Numbered from the stretch's first letter, positions 26,845 through 36,109 are shown. The stretch: 45,705 nt of DNA from Chloroflexota bacterium (GCA_005889275.1 VBFI01000052.1:1-45705), one strand, 5' to 3'. Numbers and translations are program-made. The notes: generated by a model not told the origin, from the letters alone.

Positions 26845-27902
26845 AGGTCGCGATCCTCGCCGAGGGTCAGTTCGCGCCCGCCACCGCGAAGACCGCCATC
26901 GGAGTCCTCCGGTACGCGCCCTTCGAGATCGTCGCGGTCGTCGACTCGACCAGTGCGGGAAGGGATGCCGCTGACTGCGTCGGCGTCGGTCGGGGCGTTC
27001 CGGTCGTCGCCGCGGTCGAAGACGCGCTCGCGCGGGGCGCGACGGCCTTGCTCATCGGAACGGCCGCGGCCGGCGGGCGGATCCCGGATGCGTACCGCCC
27101 CGCGCTGGCGATCGCGCTCGAGCGCGGCATGGCCGTCTGGAATGGACTGCACGAGCGCGTGCTCGCCGATCCCAAGCTGGCCGCGGCCGCGAAACGCGGC
27201 GGTGCGCGGGTGCGCGAGCTCCGCGAGCCGCCGGCCGACCTGCCGATCGGCGGCCACCGCAGCCCACGGGCGGGCGCGCGAGTCGTCCTCACGGTCGGGT
27301 CCGACGCGGCGGTCGGCAAGATGACCGCCTCGCTCGAGATCGCCGCCGCGCTCCGCCGCGCGGGCGAACGCACGGAGTTCGTCGCCACCGGCCAGACGGG
27401 CATCGCGATCGCCGGCGGCGGGATCGCGGTCGACGCCGTCGTGGCGGACTTCATCGCCGGCGCCGCCGAGATCATGGTCTGCGACGCGGCCGAGCGGGCG
27501 GACTGGGTGATCGTGGAAGGCCAGGGCTCGCTCACGCATCCGGGCTTCTCGGGAGTGACGCTCGGTCTGCTCCACGGGAGCGCGCCCGAGCTCATGGTCC
27601 TGTGCCACGATGCCTCGCGGCGCAGCGTGAAGGGCTACGACGAAGGTCTGCCGCTGCGCTCGCTGCGCGAGTACGTGCGCATCTACGAGGACGCCGCCAC
27701 GTGGCGGCGCCCGCCCGGACATCCGCCATCCCGTGTCGTCGCGGTGGCGCTCAACACCGCGACGCTCGGCGAGGAGCTCGCGCGTACGGCGATCCGGGCG
27801 GCCGCGACCGAGACCGGGCTCGCGGCCGCGGATCTGCTCCGCGAAGGCGCCGCGGGCGCCGACCGCATCGTTCGCGCGCTGCGCGAGGCCGTCCCGGCGT
27901 GA
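26841..27902 (+). CDS. DUF1611 / DgcN family protein (D-glutamate N-acetyltransferase-like)
   Basis: Two-domain DUF1611 architecture with VGSDAAVGKMTASLEIAAAL and VIVEGQGSLTHPGFSGVTLGLLHG; adjacent to a DgcA-type enolase-superfamily gene. Confidence 0.9.
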   Translation: MKVAILAEGQFAPATAKTAIGVLRYAPFEIVAVVDSTSAGRDAADCVGVGRGVPVVAAVEDALARGATALLIGTAAAGGRIPDAYRPALAIALERGMAVWNGLHERVLADPKLAAAAKRGGARVRELREPPADLPIGGHRSPRAGARVVLTVGSDAAVGKMTASLEIAAALRRAGERTEFVATGQTGIAIAGGGIAVDAVVADFIAGAAEIMVCDAAERADWVIVEGQGSLTHPGFSGVTLGLLHGSAPELMVLCHDASRRSVKGYDEGLPLRSLREYVRIYEDAATWRRPPGHPPSRVVAVALNTATLGEELARTAIRAAATETGLAAADLLREGAAGADRIVRALREAVPA

Positions 27903-28918
27903 ACGCGCTCGTCCGCACGGTGGAGCTGCACCTCGCCGTTCCCTTCGCGATCTCGCGCGCGACGCACACGACGAAGCGGGTGGTCCTCGTCGAGCTTCGC
28001 GAAGGCGACCGCGTGGCGCGCGGCGAAGGGGTCCCCGACGCGTTCTTCGGCGAGACTCCCGAGTCGGTCGAGCGCGACATCCGGACGGGGCTCGAGCTCC
28101 TGCCCGAGGACCCCGGCGACCTCGGGCTCCTCGACCGGCGCCTTTCGATCCAGTTTCCGCGCGGGGGCGCGGCCTGCTGCGCGATCGACGTCCTCGCGCA
28201 CGACCGCGCGGCGCAGGCCGCGGGCCTTCCGCTACGCGAGTACCTCGGCCTCGCGCCGGCAAGCGCGCCGCCCACCTCGTTCACCATCGGGATCGCTGAG
28301 CCCGAGGTCATGGCCGAGCGCGCCGCGGGTGCCGCCGCCGCGGGGTTCGAGGTCCTGAAGGTGAAGCTCGGGCACGGCGACGACGTTCGTGTCCTCTCGG
28401 CGATCCGCGAGCGGTTCACCGGGACGATCCGGGTCGATCCGAACGCGGCCTGGAGCGCTCGGGAGGCCCCGGGACGCATCGCCGCGCTCGTCCGCTTCGG
28501 GATCGAGTTCGTGGAGCAGCCGATCCCGCCCGACGACCTCGAGGGGCTTCGCGCCGTGCACGAGCGATCCGAGCTGCCGATCGTGGTCGACGAGGCCGTG
28601 GTCACGGTCGGTGACGTGGCGATCGTGGCCGACGCGTGCGACGGGATCAACGTGAAGCTGCAGAAATGCGGTGGCGTCGCGGCCGCGCGGACGATGATCG
28701 CCGACGCGCACGAGCGCGGACTGAAGGTGATGCTCGGGTGCCGCGCGGCGGAGACGAGCGTCGCGATCGCCGCCGCGGCGCACCTCGCGGCGGCCGTGGA
28801 GTGGGCCGACCTGGATGGCAATCTTCTGATCACCGACGACCCGTTCCGCGCGGTCGCCGTCGAACGCGGCCGCTTCGTCTTTTCCGATCGGCCCGGCCTC
28901 GGGGCGGTGCCCGCGTAA
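27899..28918 (+). CDS. Enolase-superfamily dipeptide epimerase / DgcA-like racemase
   Basis: FEVLKVKLG, VDPNAAWS, EQPIPPDDLEGL, PIVVDEAV, DGINVKLQKCGGV, MLGCRAAETSVAIAAAAHLAA. Confidence 0.92.
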   Translation: MNALVRTVELHLAVPFAISRATHTTKRVVLVELREGDRVARGEGVPDAFFGETPESVERDIRTGLELLPEDPGDLGLLDRRLSIQFPRGGAACCAIDVLAHDRAAQAAGLPLREYLGLAPASAPPTSFTIGIAEPEVMAERAAGAAAAGFEVLKVKLGHGDDVRVLSAIRERFTGTIRVDPNAAWSAREAPGRIAALVRFGIEFVEQPIPPDDLEGLRAVHERSELPIVVDEAVVTVGDVAIVADACDGINVKLQKCGGVAAARTMIADAHERGLKVMLGCRAAETSVAIAAAAHLAAAVEWADLDGNLLITDDPFRAVAVERGRFVFSDRPGLGAVPA

Positions 28919-29640
28919 TCGGTCATCGGGTCGACGTCGCGGTCATCGCGATCGCCCTCGCGGTCTTCGGTCTCGTCGCTCTCGCCCTGGTGTGGAGCGG
29001 CGAGTGGGCCTACCTGGCCATCGCGAACGCGAACGGGGTGAAGGGGACGACATTCACGACCTACGGACCGTGCCCCCCTCCCGCGCAGGACTGCTTCGTC
29101 GACGGCCCGGTCTCGCTCGACGTGATGTTGAGCTGGCACCGTGCGTGGGCCGCGTATGTGACCGGGATCGGTCCGGCGCAGCGGCCGGGAAGCGACGCGC
29201 CGCCGATCGCCTTCGGCCGTCAGATCTTCACCGAGGACGAGTACCGGCACATGGCCGACGTGCGGAGCGTCTTTCGCGGAGCCGAGACCGCCGCGGTCCT
29301 CGCTCTTGGCGTGCTCGCGTTTCGGCTCATCCGCGCGCGCGGTGACCGGCGGGCGGTGCGGCTCGTCCGCGACGGCGCTGTCGGCGCGGCGGCGATGGTG
29401 ACGGGCATCGGCGTCGCCGCGGCGCTCGCGTTCGATCGGCTCTTCCTGCTCTTCCACGAGGTCTTCTTCCCGCAGGGGAACTTCCTGTTCGACCCCGCGA
29501 CGAGCAATCTCCTCCGGCTCTATCCGGATTGGTACTGGGAGGGGGTCACCGCCGGCGTGGCCGTCTCGTTCGTCGCCCTCGCCCTCATCGCGGCGGGCGG
29601 TGCCCATCTCGCGCTGCGCCGATACACTCGCCGCGCATGA
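28918..29640 (+). CDS. DUF1461/TIGR01906 integral membrane protein (Lit-like); start uncertain
   Basis: FHEVFFPQGNFLFDPATSNLLRLYPDWYW signature; ATC 28918 overlaps the TAA of the upstream gene; no ATG/GTG/TTG nearby. Confidence 0.82.
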   Translation: MGHRVDVAVIAIALAVFGLVALALVWSGEWAYLAIANANGVKGTTFTTYGPCPPPAQDCFVDGPVSLDVMLSWHRAWAAYVTGIGPAQRPGSDAPPIAFGRQIFTEDEYRHMADVRSVFRGAETAAVLALGVLAFRLIRARGDRRAVRLVRDGAVGAAAMVTGIGVAAALAFDRLFLLFHEVFFPQGNFLFDPATSNLLRLYPDWYWEGVTAGVAVSFVALALIAAGGAHLALRRYTRRA

Positions 29641-30743
29641 AACGAGTCCTGCTCATCGAGGACCTGCCGCAGGTCGCGCAGCACCTGCAGCAGATGCTCG
29701 CCCGCGAGAAGGAAGCCGAGCTCGTCGGCGCGGAGAGCCAGGCGGACGCGGCGATCGCCCGGGTGACCACGGAGAAACCGGACGCCGTCATGATCGACGC
29801 GCTCCTCCAGGGAAAGATCACCGGATTCGATCTCGCCAAGCGTGTGCGGGCCGCGTCGCCCGGTAGCCGGATCGTGATCGTCACGGTGCCGCAGCGCCCA
29901 GTCGACCCGAAGCCCGATCAGGCGATCGACGCGGTCTTCGTCCTCCCGGGTGGGGCCAACGAGCTCGCGGCGGCGCTCGCGATCGGCAGGCGGGAGACGC
30001 TGCGCCTCAAGGGAAAGATGATCGTCTGCTACTCGCCGAAGGGCGGGTCGGGCAAGACGACGATCGCGGTGAACCTCGCGACCATCCTCCGCCGCCGCGG
30101 AAGCTCGGTCGCGCTCATGGATGGGGTCATGCAGTTCGGCTCGGTCCGCCACGTCCTGCAGGTCCCGCCGTCGACGCGATCGATCGTCGACCTTCCCACC
30201 GGACAAGGCATGCGCACCTCGCTGTCGGAGGTCCTGTGGGAAGGCCCGAGTGGCGTCGCGGTACTTCTCGGGCCCCCGCGTCCCGAGGAAGCGGAGCTGA
30301 TGGCGGCGCCCGACGTCGCGACCGCGATGCAGCTCCTCGCCGAAGACTACGACTACGTGATCGTCGATGCGCCCTCGAAGCTCGGCGACGAGACGCTCGC
30401 GCTCCTCGACTCCGCCGACATCATCCTTCTCCTCGTCACCTACATGCAGGCCTCGATCGCGAACGCGCGCGCGGCGGTCGACACCTTCGAGGCTCTCGGC
30501 TACAAGGGTCAGAAGCCGATCCTCCTCGTCGTGAACCAGTCCGACACGGTGGCCGGCATGTCGCGGGGCGGCATCGAACACACCCTCAACCTGCCGGTCG
30601 TCGCCGAGATCCCGACCGACTGGAAGACGGTCGCCGAGTCGCTGAACAAGCAGCAGCCGTTCGTGCTCTCGTCCCCGAACTCGGCCATCACCAAGGCCGT
30701 GGACGCGCTCGCGAACACGCTCGTCCAGCAGCAGCGCCGCTAG
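29637..30743 (+). CDS. CpaE/TadZ-like protein: receiver-like domain plus MinD/ParA ATPase
   Basis: N-terminal MKRVLLIEDLPQVAQHL...VMIDALL; deviant Walker A CYSPKGGSGKTTIAVNLA; YDYVIVDAPSKLGDETL. Confidence 0.9.
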   Translation: MKRVLLIEDLPQVAQHLQQMLAREKEAELVGAESQADAAIARVTTEKPDAVMIDALLQGKITGFDLAKRVRAASPGSRIVIVTVPQRPVDPKPDQAIDAVFVLPGGANELAAALAIGRRETLRLKGKMIVCYSPKGGSGKTTIAVNLATILRRRGSSVALMDGVMQFGSVRHVLQVPPSTRSIVDLPTGQGMRTSLSEVLWEGPSGVAVLLGPPRPEEAELMAAPDVATAMQLLAEDYDYVIVDAPSKLGDETLALLDSADIILLLVTYMQASIANARAAVDTFEALGYKGQKPILLVVNQSDTVAGMSRGGIEHTLNLPVVAEIPTDWKTVAESLNKQQPFVLSSPNSAITKAVDALANTLVQQQRR

Positions 30744-30749
30744 GCGAGG

Positions 30750-31577
30750 GTGGGAGAGGCCAAAGACCGGCCGATCGGCCTGTTCGATTCAGGCGTTGGC
30801 GGGCTGACGGTCCTCCGCGAGCTGCGCCGCCAGCTCCCCGGCGAGTCCACCATCTATCTGGGCGACGAGGCGCGCATGCCGTACGGGCCCCGCGAGGCCG
30901 CCGAGGTCCTCGGCTTCACCCGTGAGGCGATGCGCTGGTTCGCCGATCGGGACTGCAAGCTCGTGGTGATCGCTTGCAACACGGCGACGGCCGTGGCCCT
31001 CGAGGCGGTGCGCGACGAGTCGGCCGTGCCGGTGATCGGCGTGGTGCGGCCGGGCGCGGCCGCGGCGCTCACCGCGACCGCGCGGCGGGCCGTGGGGGTC
31101 CTCGCGACCGCCCTCACCGTCCGCTCGGGTGCCTACCTTCGCGCCCTCCGAGACCTCGACCCGCTCGTGGACGTCGCGCAGCAGCCCTGCCCGAGGCTGG
31201 TGCCCCTCGTCGAGGCGGGCAGAGCGGGCACGCCCGAGGCCGAGGCCGCGATCCGCGAGTACGTCGAGCCGCTCCTGAGCGAGGGTGGAGTCGTGCGGCC
31301 GGTCGTCGACACGCTGCTTCTCGGGTGCACGCATTACCCGCTCCTTCGCGAGCAGATCGAGCACGTCGCCGGGCGCGAGGTCCGCGTGGTCGACTCCGCC
31401 ACGACGACCGCGCTCGCCGTGAGAGAGGTCCTCGCGTCGCACCGGCTCGCGCGTGCCGGGGGGCGGGCCGACCACGAGATCTTCGCGACCGGTCCGGTCG
31501 AACGGTTCCAGACGATCGCGCGCGCGATCTTCCACGAGGATCCCCCCGCGGTGACCGAGACCCGGCTCGGGTCGTGA
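30750..31577 (+). CDS. murI: Glutamate racemase
   Basis: GLFDSGVGGLTVLRELRRQLP, VIACNTATA, LLLGCTHYPLL. Confidence 0.97.
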   Translation: MGEAKDRPIGLFDSGVGGLTVLRELRRQLPGESTIYLGDEARMPYGPREAAEVLGFTREAMRWFADRDCKLVVIACNTATAVALEAVRDESAVPVIGVVRPGAAAALTATARRAVGVLATALTVRSGAYLRALRDLDPLVDVAQQPCPRLVPLVEAGRAGTPEAEAAIREYVEPLLSEGGVVRPVVDTLLLGCTHYPLLREQIEHVAGREVRVVDSATTTALAVREVLASHRLARAGGRADHEIFATGPVERFQTIARAIFHEDPPAVTETRLGS

Positions 31578-32680
31578 ACGTCGTCAGCGCGATCACCGGG
31601 CTGCCGTACGTCGGCAAAACGACGCTCTTCAATCTGCTGACGGGGGCACACGCGGCGACCGGATCCTTCTCAGGCGCCGAGGCGGAGACGAACGTCGGCG
31701 TCGCCAAGGTCCCCGACGAGCGCGTCGATCGGCTCGCGGCGCTCTTCAAGCCGAAGAAGACGACGCATGCCGAGGTGATGTACCGCGATCTCGGACTCAC
31801 TCACGCGGAAAAGCCCGGTCAGGCCATCTCGGCCGGGAAGCTCGGCGACCTGCGCACCGCCGACGCGCTGGTGCACGTCGTCCGAGCGTTCCGTGACCCT
31901 TCCGTCCCGCACGTGGACGGCAGCGTCGATCCGCTGCGCGATCTCTCGACCGTGCAGCTCGAGCTCCTCTTCGCCGATCACGGCGTGGTCGAGCGGCGCC
32001 TGGAGCGGCTCGAGCCCGAGCTCCGGTCCGCGAAGGGAGCCGAGCGTGAAACCAAGGAGCGGGAGAAGGCGGTGCTACTGCGCGCCAAGACCGCGCTTGA
32101 CGCCGAACGGCCGCTGCGCGACGTCGAGTTCGACCCGGACGAGCTCAAGCTCATGCGCGGGTTCCGTTTCCTCACGCTCATGCCTCTGCTCGTCGCCGTG
32201 AATCTGGACGAAACCGACGTCACGAAGCCGGACCCGGTCCTCGAGCCGCTCCGCGCGTCCGCCGCGGCCCACCGCTCGACGGCGGTGATCCCGTTCTCCG
32301 CCAAGCTCGAGGCGGAGATCGCCGAGCTCCCGCCCGACGAGGCGGCCGCGTTCCGTGGGGATCTCGGTCTCGCCGAGCCCGCGCTCGATCGGCTGGTGCG
32401 CGCGACGTACGAGCTGCTCGGTCTCTGCTCGTTCTTCACGGTGGGGGAGGACGAAGTTCGCGCATGGACGGTGCCGTGCGGGATGGCCGCGCAGCAGGCG
32501 GCGGGGGCGATCCACTCGGATCTCGAGCGCGGCTTCATCCGCTCGGAGGTGATCCGTTGGGACGAGCTCCTGAAGGCGGGCAGCGAGGCGAACGCGAAGC
32601 GGCAGGGACTCATGCGCACCGAGGGCAAGACCTATCCGGTCGCCGACGGCGACGTGGTTCATGTCCTCTTCAACGTCTGA
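31574..32680 (+). CDS. ychF: YchF-family GTPase/ATPase
   Basis: ITGLPYVGKTTLFNLLTGA, TNVGVAKVPDERVDRLAALFKPKKT, C-terminal TGS-like TEGKTYPVADGDVVHVLFNV; GTG overlaps the murI stop. Confidence 0.94.
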   Translation: MNVVSAITGLPYVGKTTLFNLLTGAHAATGSFSGAEAETNVGVAKVPDERVDRLAALFKPKKTTHAEVMYRDLGLTHAEKPGQAISAGKLGDLRTADALVHVVRAFRDPSVPHVDGSVDPLRDLSTVQLELLFADHGVVERRLERLEPELRSAKGAERETKEREKAVLLRAKTALDAERPLRDVEFDPDELKLMRGFRFLTLMPLLVAVNLDETDVTKPDPVLEPLRASAAAHRSTAVIPFSAKLEAEIAELPPDEAAAFRGDLGLAEPALDRLVRATYELLGLCSFFTVGEDEVRAWTVPCGMAAQQAAGAIHSDLERGFIRSEVIRWDELLKAGSEANAKRQGLMRTEGKTYPVADGDVVHVLFNV

Positions 32681-33570
32681 TGACCGACCTGCTCACGATC
32701 GGTCACGTGGCGCGCGACGAGTTTGCGGGCGAGGCGGATTGGCGTCTCGGCGGGACCGCGCTCTACGCCGCCGCCGCGGCCGCCCGGCTCGGGACGAGCG
32801 TCGCCCTGCTCACGCGGGTCGGACCGAACGAACGCGAACGCCTCGCGGCCCGGTGTCGCGAGCTTGGCATCGAGCTGCGGGCGCTGGAGGCGGAGGTCAC
32901 CACGACGTTCGCCTTCCGCTACGTCGACGGGAAAAGGCAGCTGCGCCTCAAGGCGCGCGCGCGGAGCATCGGCAGCGACGTCGTTCCGGCCGAGCTCCGG
33001 AGCGCCGGCGCCGTCGTGCTCGCCTCGATCGCCCACGAGCTCGGCCGCGACCTCGCGAGCGCGTTCGCACAGGTGCCGCGGGTCCTGGCGGCGCAGGGGT
33101 ATCTGCGGACGTGGGACGCCGACGGGACGATCCGCCGACGCGAGTGGGACGACGCGGCCGACGTCCTCGCGGGTGTGAGCGTGGCCGTCGTGAGCGAGGA
33201 GGACATCGACGGCGATCTCGGGCTCGCCCGCGGCTGGGCGCGATCCGCCGCGGTCGCGGTCACGCTCGCCGAGCGCGGCGCGCTACTGCTAAGCGGCGGG
33301 CGGGAGGTCGTCGTACCCGGCTTTCCCGCGGAACGGGTGGTCGATCCGACGGGGGCCGGGGACGCGTTCTGCGCGGGTCTCGCTATCGCGCTCGCCGGCG
33401 GAGCGCGGCTGGAGGAGGCCGCGCGATTCGCGAACGCGGTCGCATCCTTCGCGGTCGAGGCCGTCGGCGTCGATGGTCTCGGGACGCGGGAGCAGGTGGA
33501 GATGCGGATGCGCGGTCAGGGCTCGCCCTCAATCTCCTCGTCCGCACCGGGGAAGACCGCGCAGCCGTAG
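32680..33570 (+). CDS. PfkB family carbohydrate kinase
   Basis: GGTALYAAAAAARLG, C-terminal VDPTGAGDAFCAGLAIALAGG. Confidence 0.92.
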   Translation: MTDLLTIGHVARDEFAGEADWRLGGTALYAAAAAARLGTSVALLTRVGPNERERLAARCRELGIELRALEAEVTTTFAFRYVDGKRQLRLKARARSIGSDVVPAELRSAGAVVLASIAHELGRDLASAFAQVPRVLAAQGYLRTWDADGTIRRREWDDAADVLAGVSVAVVSEEDIDGDLGLARGWARSAAVAVTLAERGALLLSGGREVVVPGFPAERVVDPTGAGDAFCAGLAIALAGGARLEEAARFANAVASFAVEAVGVDGLGTREQVEMRMRGQGSPSISSSAPGKTAQP

Positions 33571-33779
33571 TCGTGCTCGATCGCCTCCGAGAGCACGAAG
33601 CCCTCGGCGGCGAGGTCCTCGAGCTCGTTCGCGTACTCGCGAAGCATGAGCGCGGCCTCGGGAAGCGTCCGCGCGCCGTCGATCGCCCACTGCCCGCGGA
33701 AGGTCACGCTTCCGCAGTCGGGGCATTCCTCCATCGAACCGCGCGGTGACCGGGCCGAGCGCGACTCTTCGTCTTCCAT
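33516..33779 (-). CDS. Small zinc-ribbon-like hypothetical protein (87 aa)
   Basis: MEDEESRSARSPRGSMEECPDCGSVTFRGQWAIDGARTLPEAALMLREYANELEDLAAEGFVL; 3' end overlaps the convergent pfkB-like gene. Confidence 0.65.
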   Translation of the reverse strand: MEDEESRSARSPRGSMEECPDCGSVTFRGQWAIDGARTLPEAALMLREYANELEDLAAEGFVLSEAIEHDYGCAVFPGADEEIEGEP

Positions 33780-33808
33780 GACGTTTCGTACATCGGCCGG
33801 TCCTTGCC

Positions 33809-34714
33809 TTACTGGGCCGGCGAGGTCTTGCGGTCGCCGGAGAGCGGCGTGATGTCCTTCTCGTAGAGGCGCGCCCAGGTTCCGTCGCGGATCGCACCGG
33901 CGAGCCAGTCGCTGAGGAACGCCGCGAACCCGATCCGATCGCCACCGGCGTTCTTCTTCGCGCCGATCGCGTACCGCTCGGTCGTGAGCGGCCGCCCGAC
34001 GATCTTGGTCTTCGCGTCGTCCCTGCGGAGCGCCCAGAGCGTCGTCTCCGCCGCCGCGATCGCATCCACCTGGCTGTGCCGGAGCGCGTCCAGGCACGAC
34101 GCGTAGGTGTCGAGCGTGAGGATCTTCGCGTACGCGTTGGCGTCCTCGACGTCCGCGCCAACGCCCGTGCCCGCGGTCACGCACACCGTCTTGCTGTCGA
34201 GGTCCGGGAGGTCGTTGATCTCGTCGTTCGGGTCCTGAACGAGGACGCGCTCGCCGGTCACGAAGTACGGGTCGGTCTGATCGATGACCGCGGCCCGCTC
34301 CGTCGTCGCCGCCAGCCGCGCGAGGACGACATCGGCCTGCGCGCTCGTGAGCGCCGAAAGCGCGGTCGAGCGGTCGACCGAGATCCACTCGATGACCGCG
34401 TCGGGATCCGGCCGCGCGCCGAAGATCGCCTTCGCGAGCTCGCGGGCGAGGTCGACCTCGAATCCGGCGTGGGCGCCGCTCGCGTCGGTCGCCGCGAAAG
34501 GCGCGTCGGCATCGAGCACGCCGACCCGGATCCTGCCCTTCGTCTGGAGCGCGTACATATAGGTCGCGAGCTCGAATCTCGGACCGGCCGTCGTCGCCCG
34601 CGCGGTCGCCGTCGGCGTGGGCGCCGCGGACGGTTGCGTGACGCAGCCCGCGAACGCGACCGCGGCGAGGGCGAGCGCGAGACCGCAGCACGCGATTCGG
34701 TGGCCGTTCCGCAC
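33809..34714 (-). CDS. Amino-acid-type ABC transporter substrate-binding lipoprotein (SBP_bac_3)
   Basis: Lipobox VAFAGC; IRVGVLDADAPFAATDASGAHAGFEVDLARELAKAIFG. Confidence 0.9.
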   Translation of the reverse strand: MRNGHRIACCGLALALAAVAFAGCVTQPSAAPTPTATARATTAGPRFELATYMYALQTKGRIRVGVLDADAPFAATDASGAHAGFEVDLARELAKAIFGARPDPDAVIEWISVDRSTALSALTSAQADVVLARLAATTERAAVIDQTDPYFVTGERVLVQDPNDEINDLPDLDSKTVCVTAGTGVGADVEDANAYAKILTLDTYASCLDALRHSQVDAIAAAETTLWALRRDDAKTKIVGRPLTTERYAIGAKKNAGGDRIGFAAFLSDWLAGAIRDGTWARLYEKDITPLSGDRKTSPAQ

Positions 34715-34756
34715 GCGACGAGCGTAGGGCGGGCGAGCGCGGTTACGCTCGCGAAC

Positions 34757-35566
34757 GTGAGCGAGCTCTTCGCGCCGGTCCGCGAACGGCTCTCGTCGCT
34801 ACCGGGCGAAGCCGCCGCCTATGTCTCCGACGCGTCAGGCCGCGAGCTCTTCAGCGAGCGCGCCGATGAGCCGTTCCCCGCGGCATCGGTCATCAAGCTG
34901 CCGCTCGTGATGGCGATCTTCGCCGACGCGGCGCGCGGGCGCGTCGACCTCGATGAGCGCGTCGCGGTCGGCGAGCGGGTCGATGGCAGCGGCGTGTTGC
35001 GGCACATGCGCGACGTCGAGCCCCTGTCGCTCCGGGACCTCGCCATGCTCGCCGTCATCGTGAGCGACAACACCGCGACGAACCGGCTCATCGACCGCAT
35101 CGGGGTCGAGCGGGTCAACGAACGGTTGCGCGAGTGGGGCTGTCCGAACACCCGCCTGGCCCGGCGGATGTACGACTTCGCCGCGGCGGAACGCGGCGCG
35201 GAGAACCTCATGACCGCACGCGAGACCGCGTCGCTGCTCGTGCGGCTCGTCCGCGGCGAGTGCGAGGATAGGGCGACGAGCGACGCGGTCGTGGCGCTGC
35301 TCGCCGAGTGCCAGGACCGAACGATGCTCCGGCGCTATCTGCCCAACGCCGCGGACGTCGCGAACAAGACCGGGACACTCGACGAGTCGCGCAACGACGC
35401 GGCGATCGTGCGGGGCGAGCCGACCGTCGTGGTCGCCGCCTTCACGCGCAAGCTGCGCGACACCGAGGCCGCGGTGTCGTGGCTCGGCGTGCTCGGATGG
35501 TGTGCGTACCGCGCGGCCGGGAACGCGGGCGGCGCTCTTCCCCCCGAGCTGGTTCGTAGCGCATGA
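34757..35566 (+). CDS. Class A beta-lactamase-fold serine hydrolase
   Basis: SxxK (ASVIKLPL), SDN (VSDNTATNRLIDRIG), KTG (NKTGTLDESRND). Confidence 0.9.
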   Translation: MSELFAPVRERLSSLPGEAAAYVSDASGRELFSERADEPFPAASVIKLPLVMAIFADAARGRVDLDERVAVGERVDGSGVLRHMRDVEPLSLRDLAMLAVIVSDNTATNRLIDRIGVERVNERLREWGCPNTRLARRMYDFAAAERGAENLMTARETASLLVRLVRGECEDRATSDAVVALLAECQDRTMLRRYLPNAADVANKTGTLDESRNDAAIVRGEPTVVVAAFTRKLRDTEAAVSWLGVLGWCAYRAAGNAGGALPPELVRSA

Positions 35567-35967
35567 TGCGCGCGGTGAGCGCGCGCTCCGGACACCGTCG
35601 ACGGCCGTCTCGCGTTCGTTTCGGCAGATCCCTGGCCGCGGTCGCGCTCTGCCTGGCGGGTCTGGTGCTCGCGGCCGCGTTCCTCGGCATCACCGTCCAG
35701 GCGAACGCGCTCGCGCGCGAGAAGGCGACGCTGCAGTCGGAGATCGCCTCGACGCTGAGCGACCAGTCCGCGCTGAAGCAGCGGATCGAGCGGCAGAAGA
35801 CCGACGACTACGTCACGCAGACGGCGCGCAACCTGGGGCTCATCGGCCCGAACGAGTCGCTCTTCGCCGTGCAGCGCGATGGACAGCCAAGCGATCCGTC
35901 GGTCCGTGTGCCTGCGGGTCCGTCGCGACTCGCGAAGTGGATCGGATTCTTTTTCGGATCGCGCTAG
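35563..35967 (+). CDS. FtsB/DivIC-like septum formation initiator
   Basis: Basic N-terminus, single TM, coiled coil, QKTDDYVTQTARNLGLIGPNE; overlaps the preceding gene by 4 nt. Confidence 0.88.
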   Translation: MMRAVSARSGHRRRPSRVRFGRSLAAVALCLAGLVLAAAFLGITVQANALAREKATLQSEIASTLSDQSALKQRIERQKTDDYVTQTARNLGLIGPNESLFAVQRDGQPSDPSVRVPAGPSRLAKWIGFFFGSR

Positions 35968-36001
35968 CGAGTAGGGATCGTTCGGGGCGGTAGAATACGG
36001 T

Positions 36002-36073
<72 letters not shown>

Positions 36074-36078
36074 CAGAG

Positions 36079-36109
36079 GACGCGGCATGGGCCGCGTCTT
36101 TTCTCTTTT
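36079..36109 (+). terminator. Intrinsic terminator of the tRNA-fMet gene
   Basis: GACGCGGC-atgg-GCCGCGTC-ttttctctttt. Confidence 0.9.

Noticed and set aside
34757-35566. Acquired antibiotic-resistance beta-lactamase
   Set aside because: SxxK, SDN and KTG motifs are present, but a clear ExxLN omega-loop is not and the context is chromosomal housekeeping. Better called a beta-lactamase-fold hydrolase.
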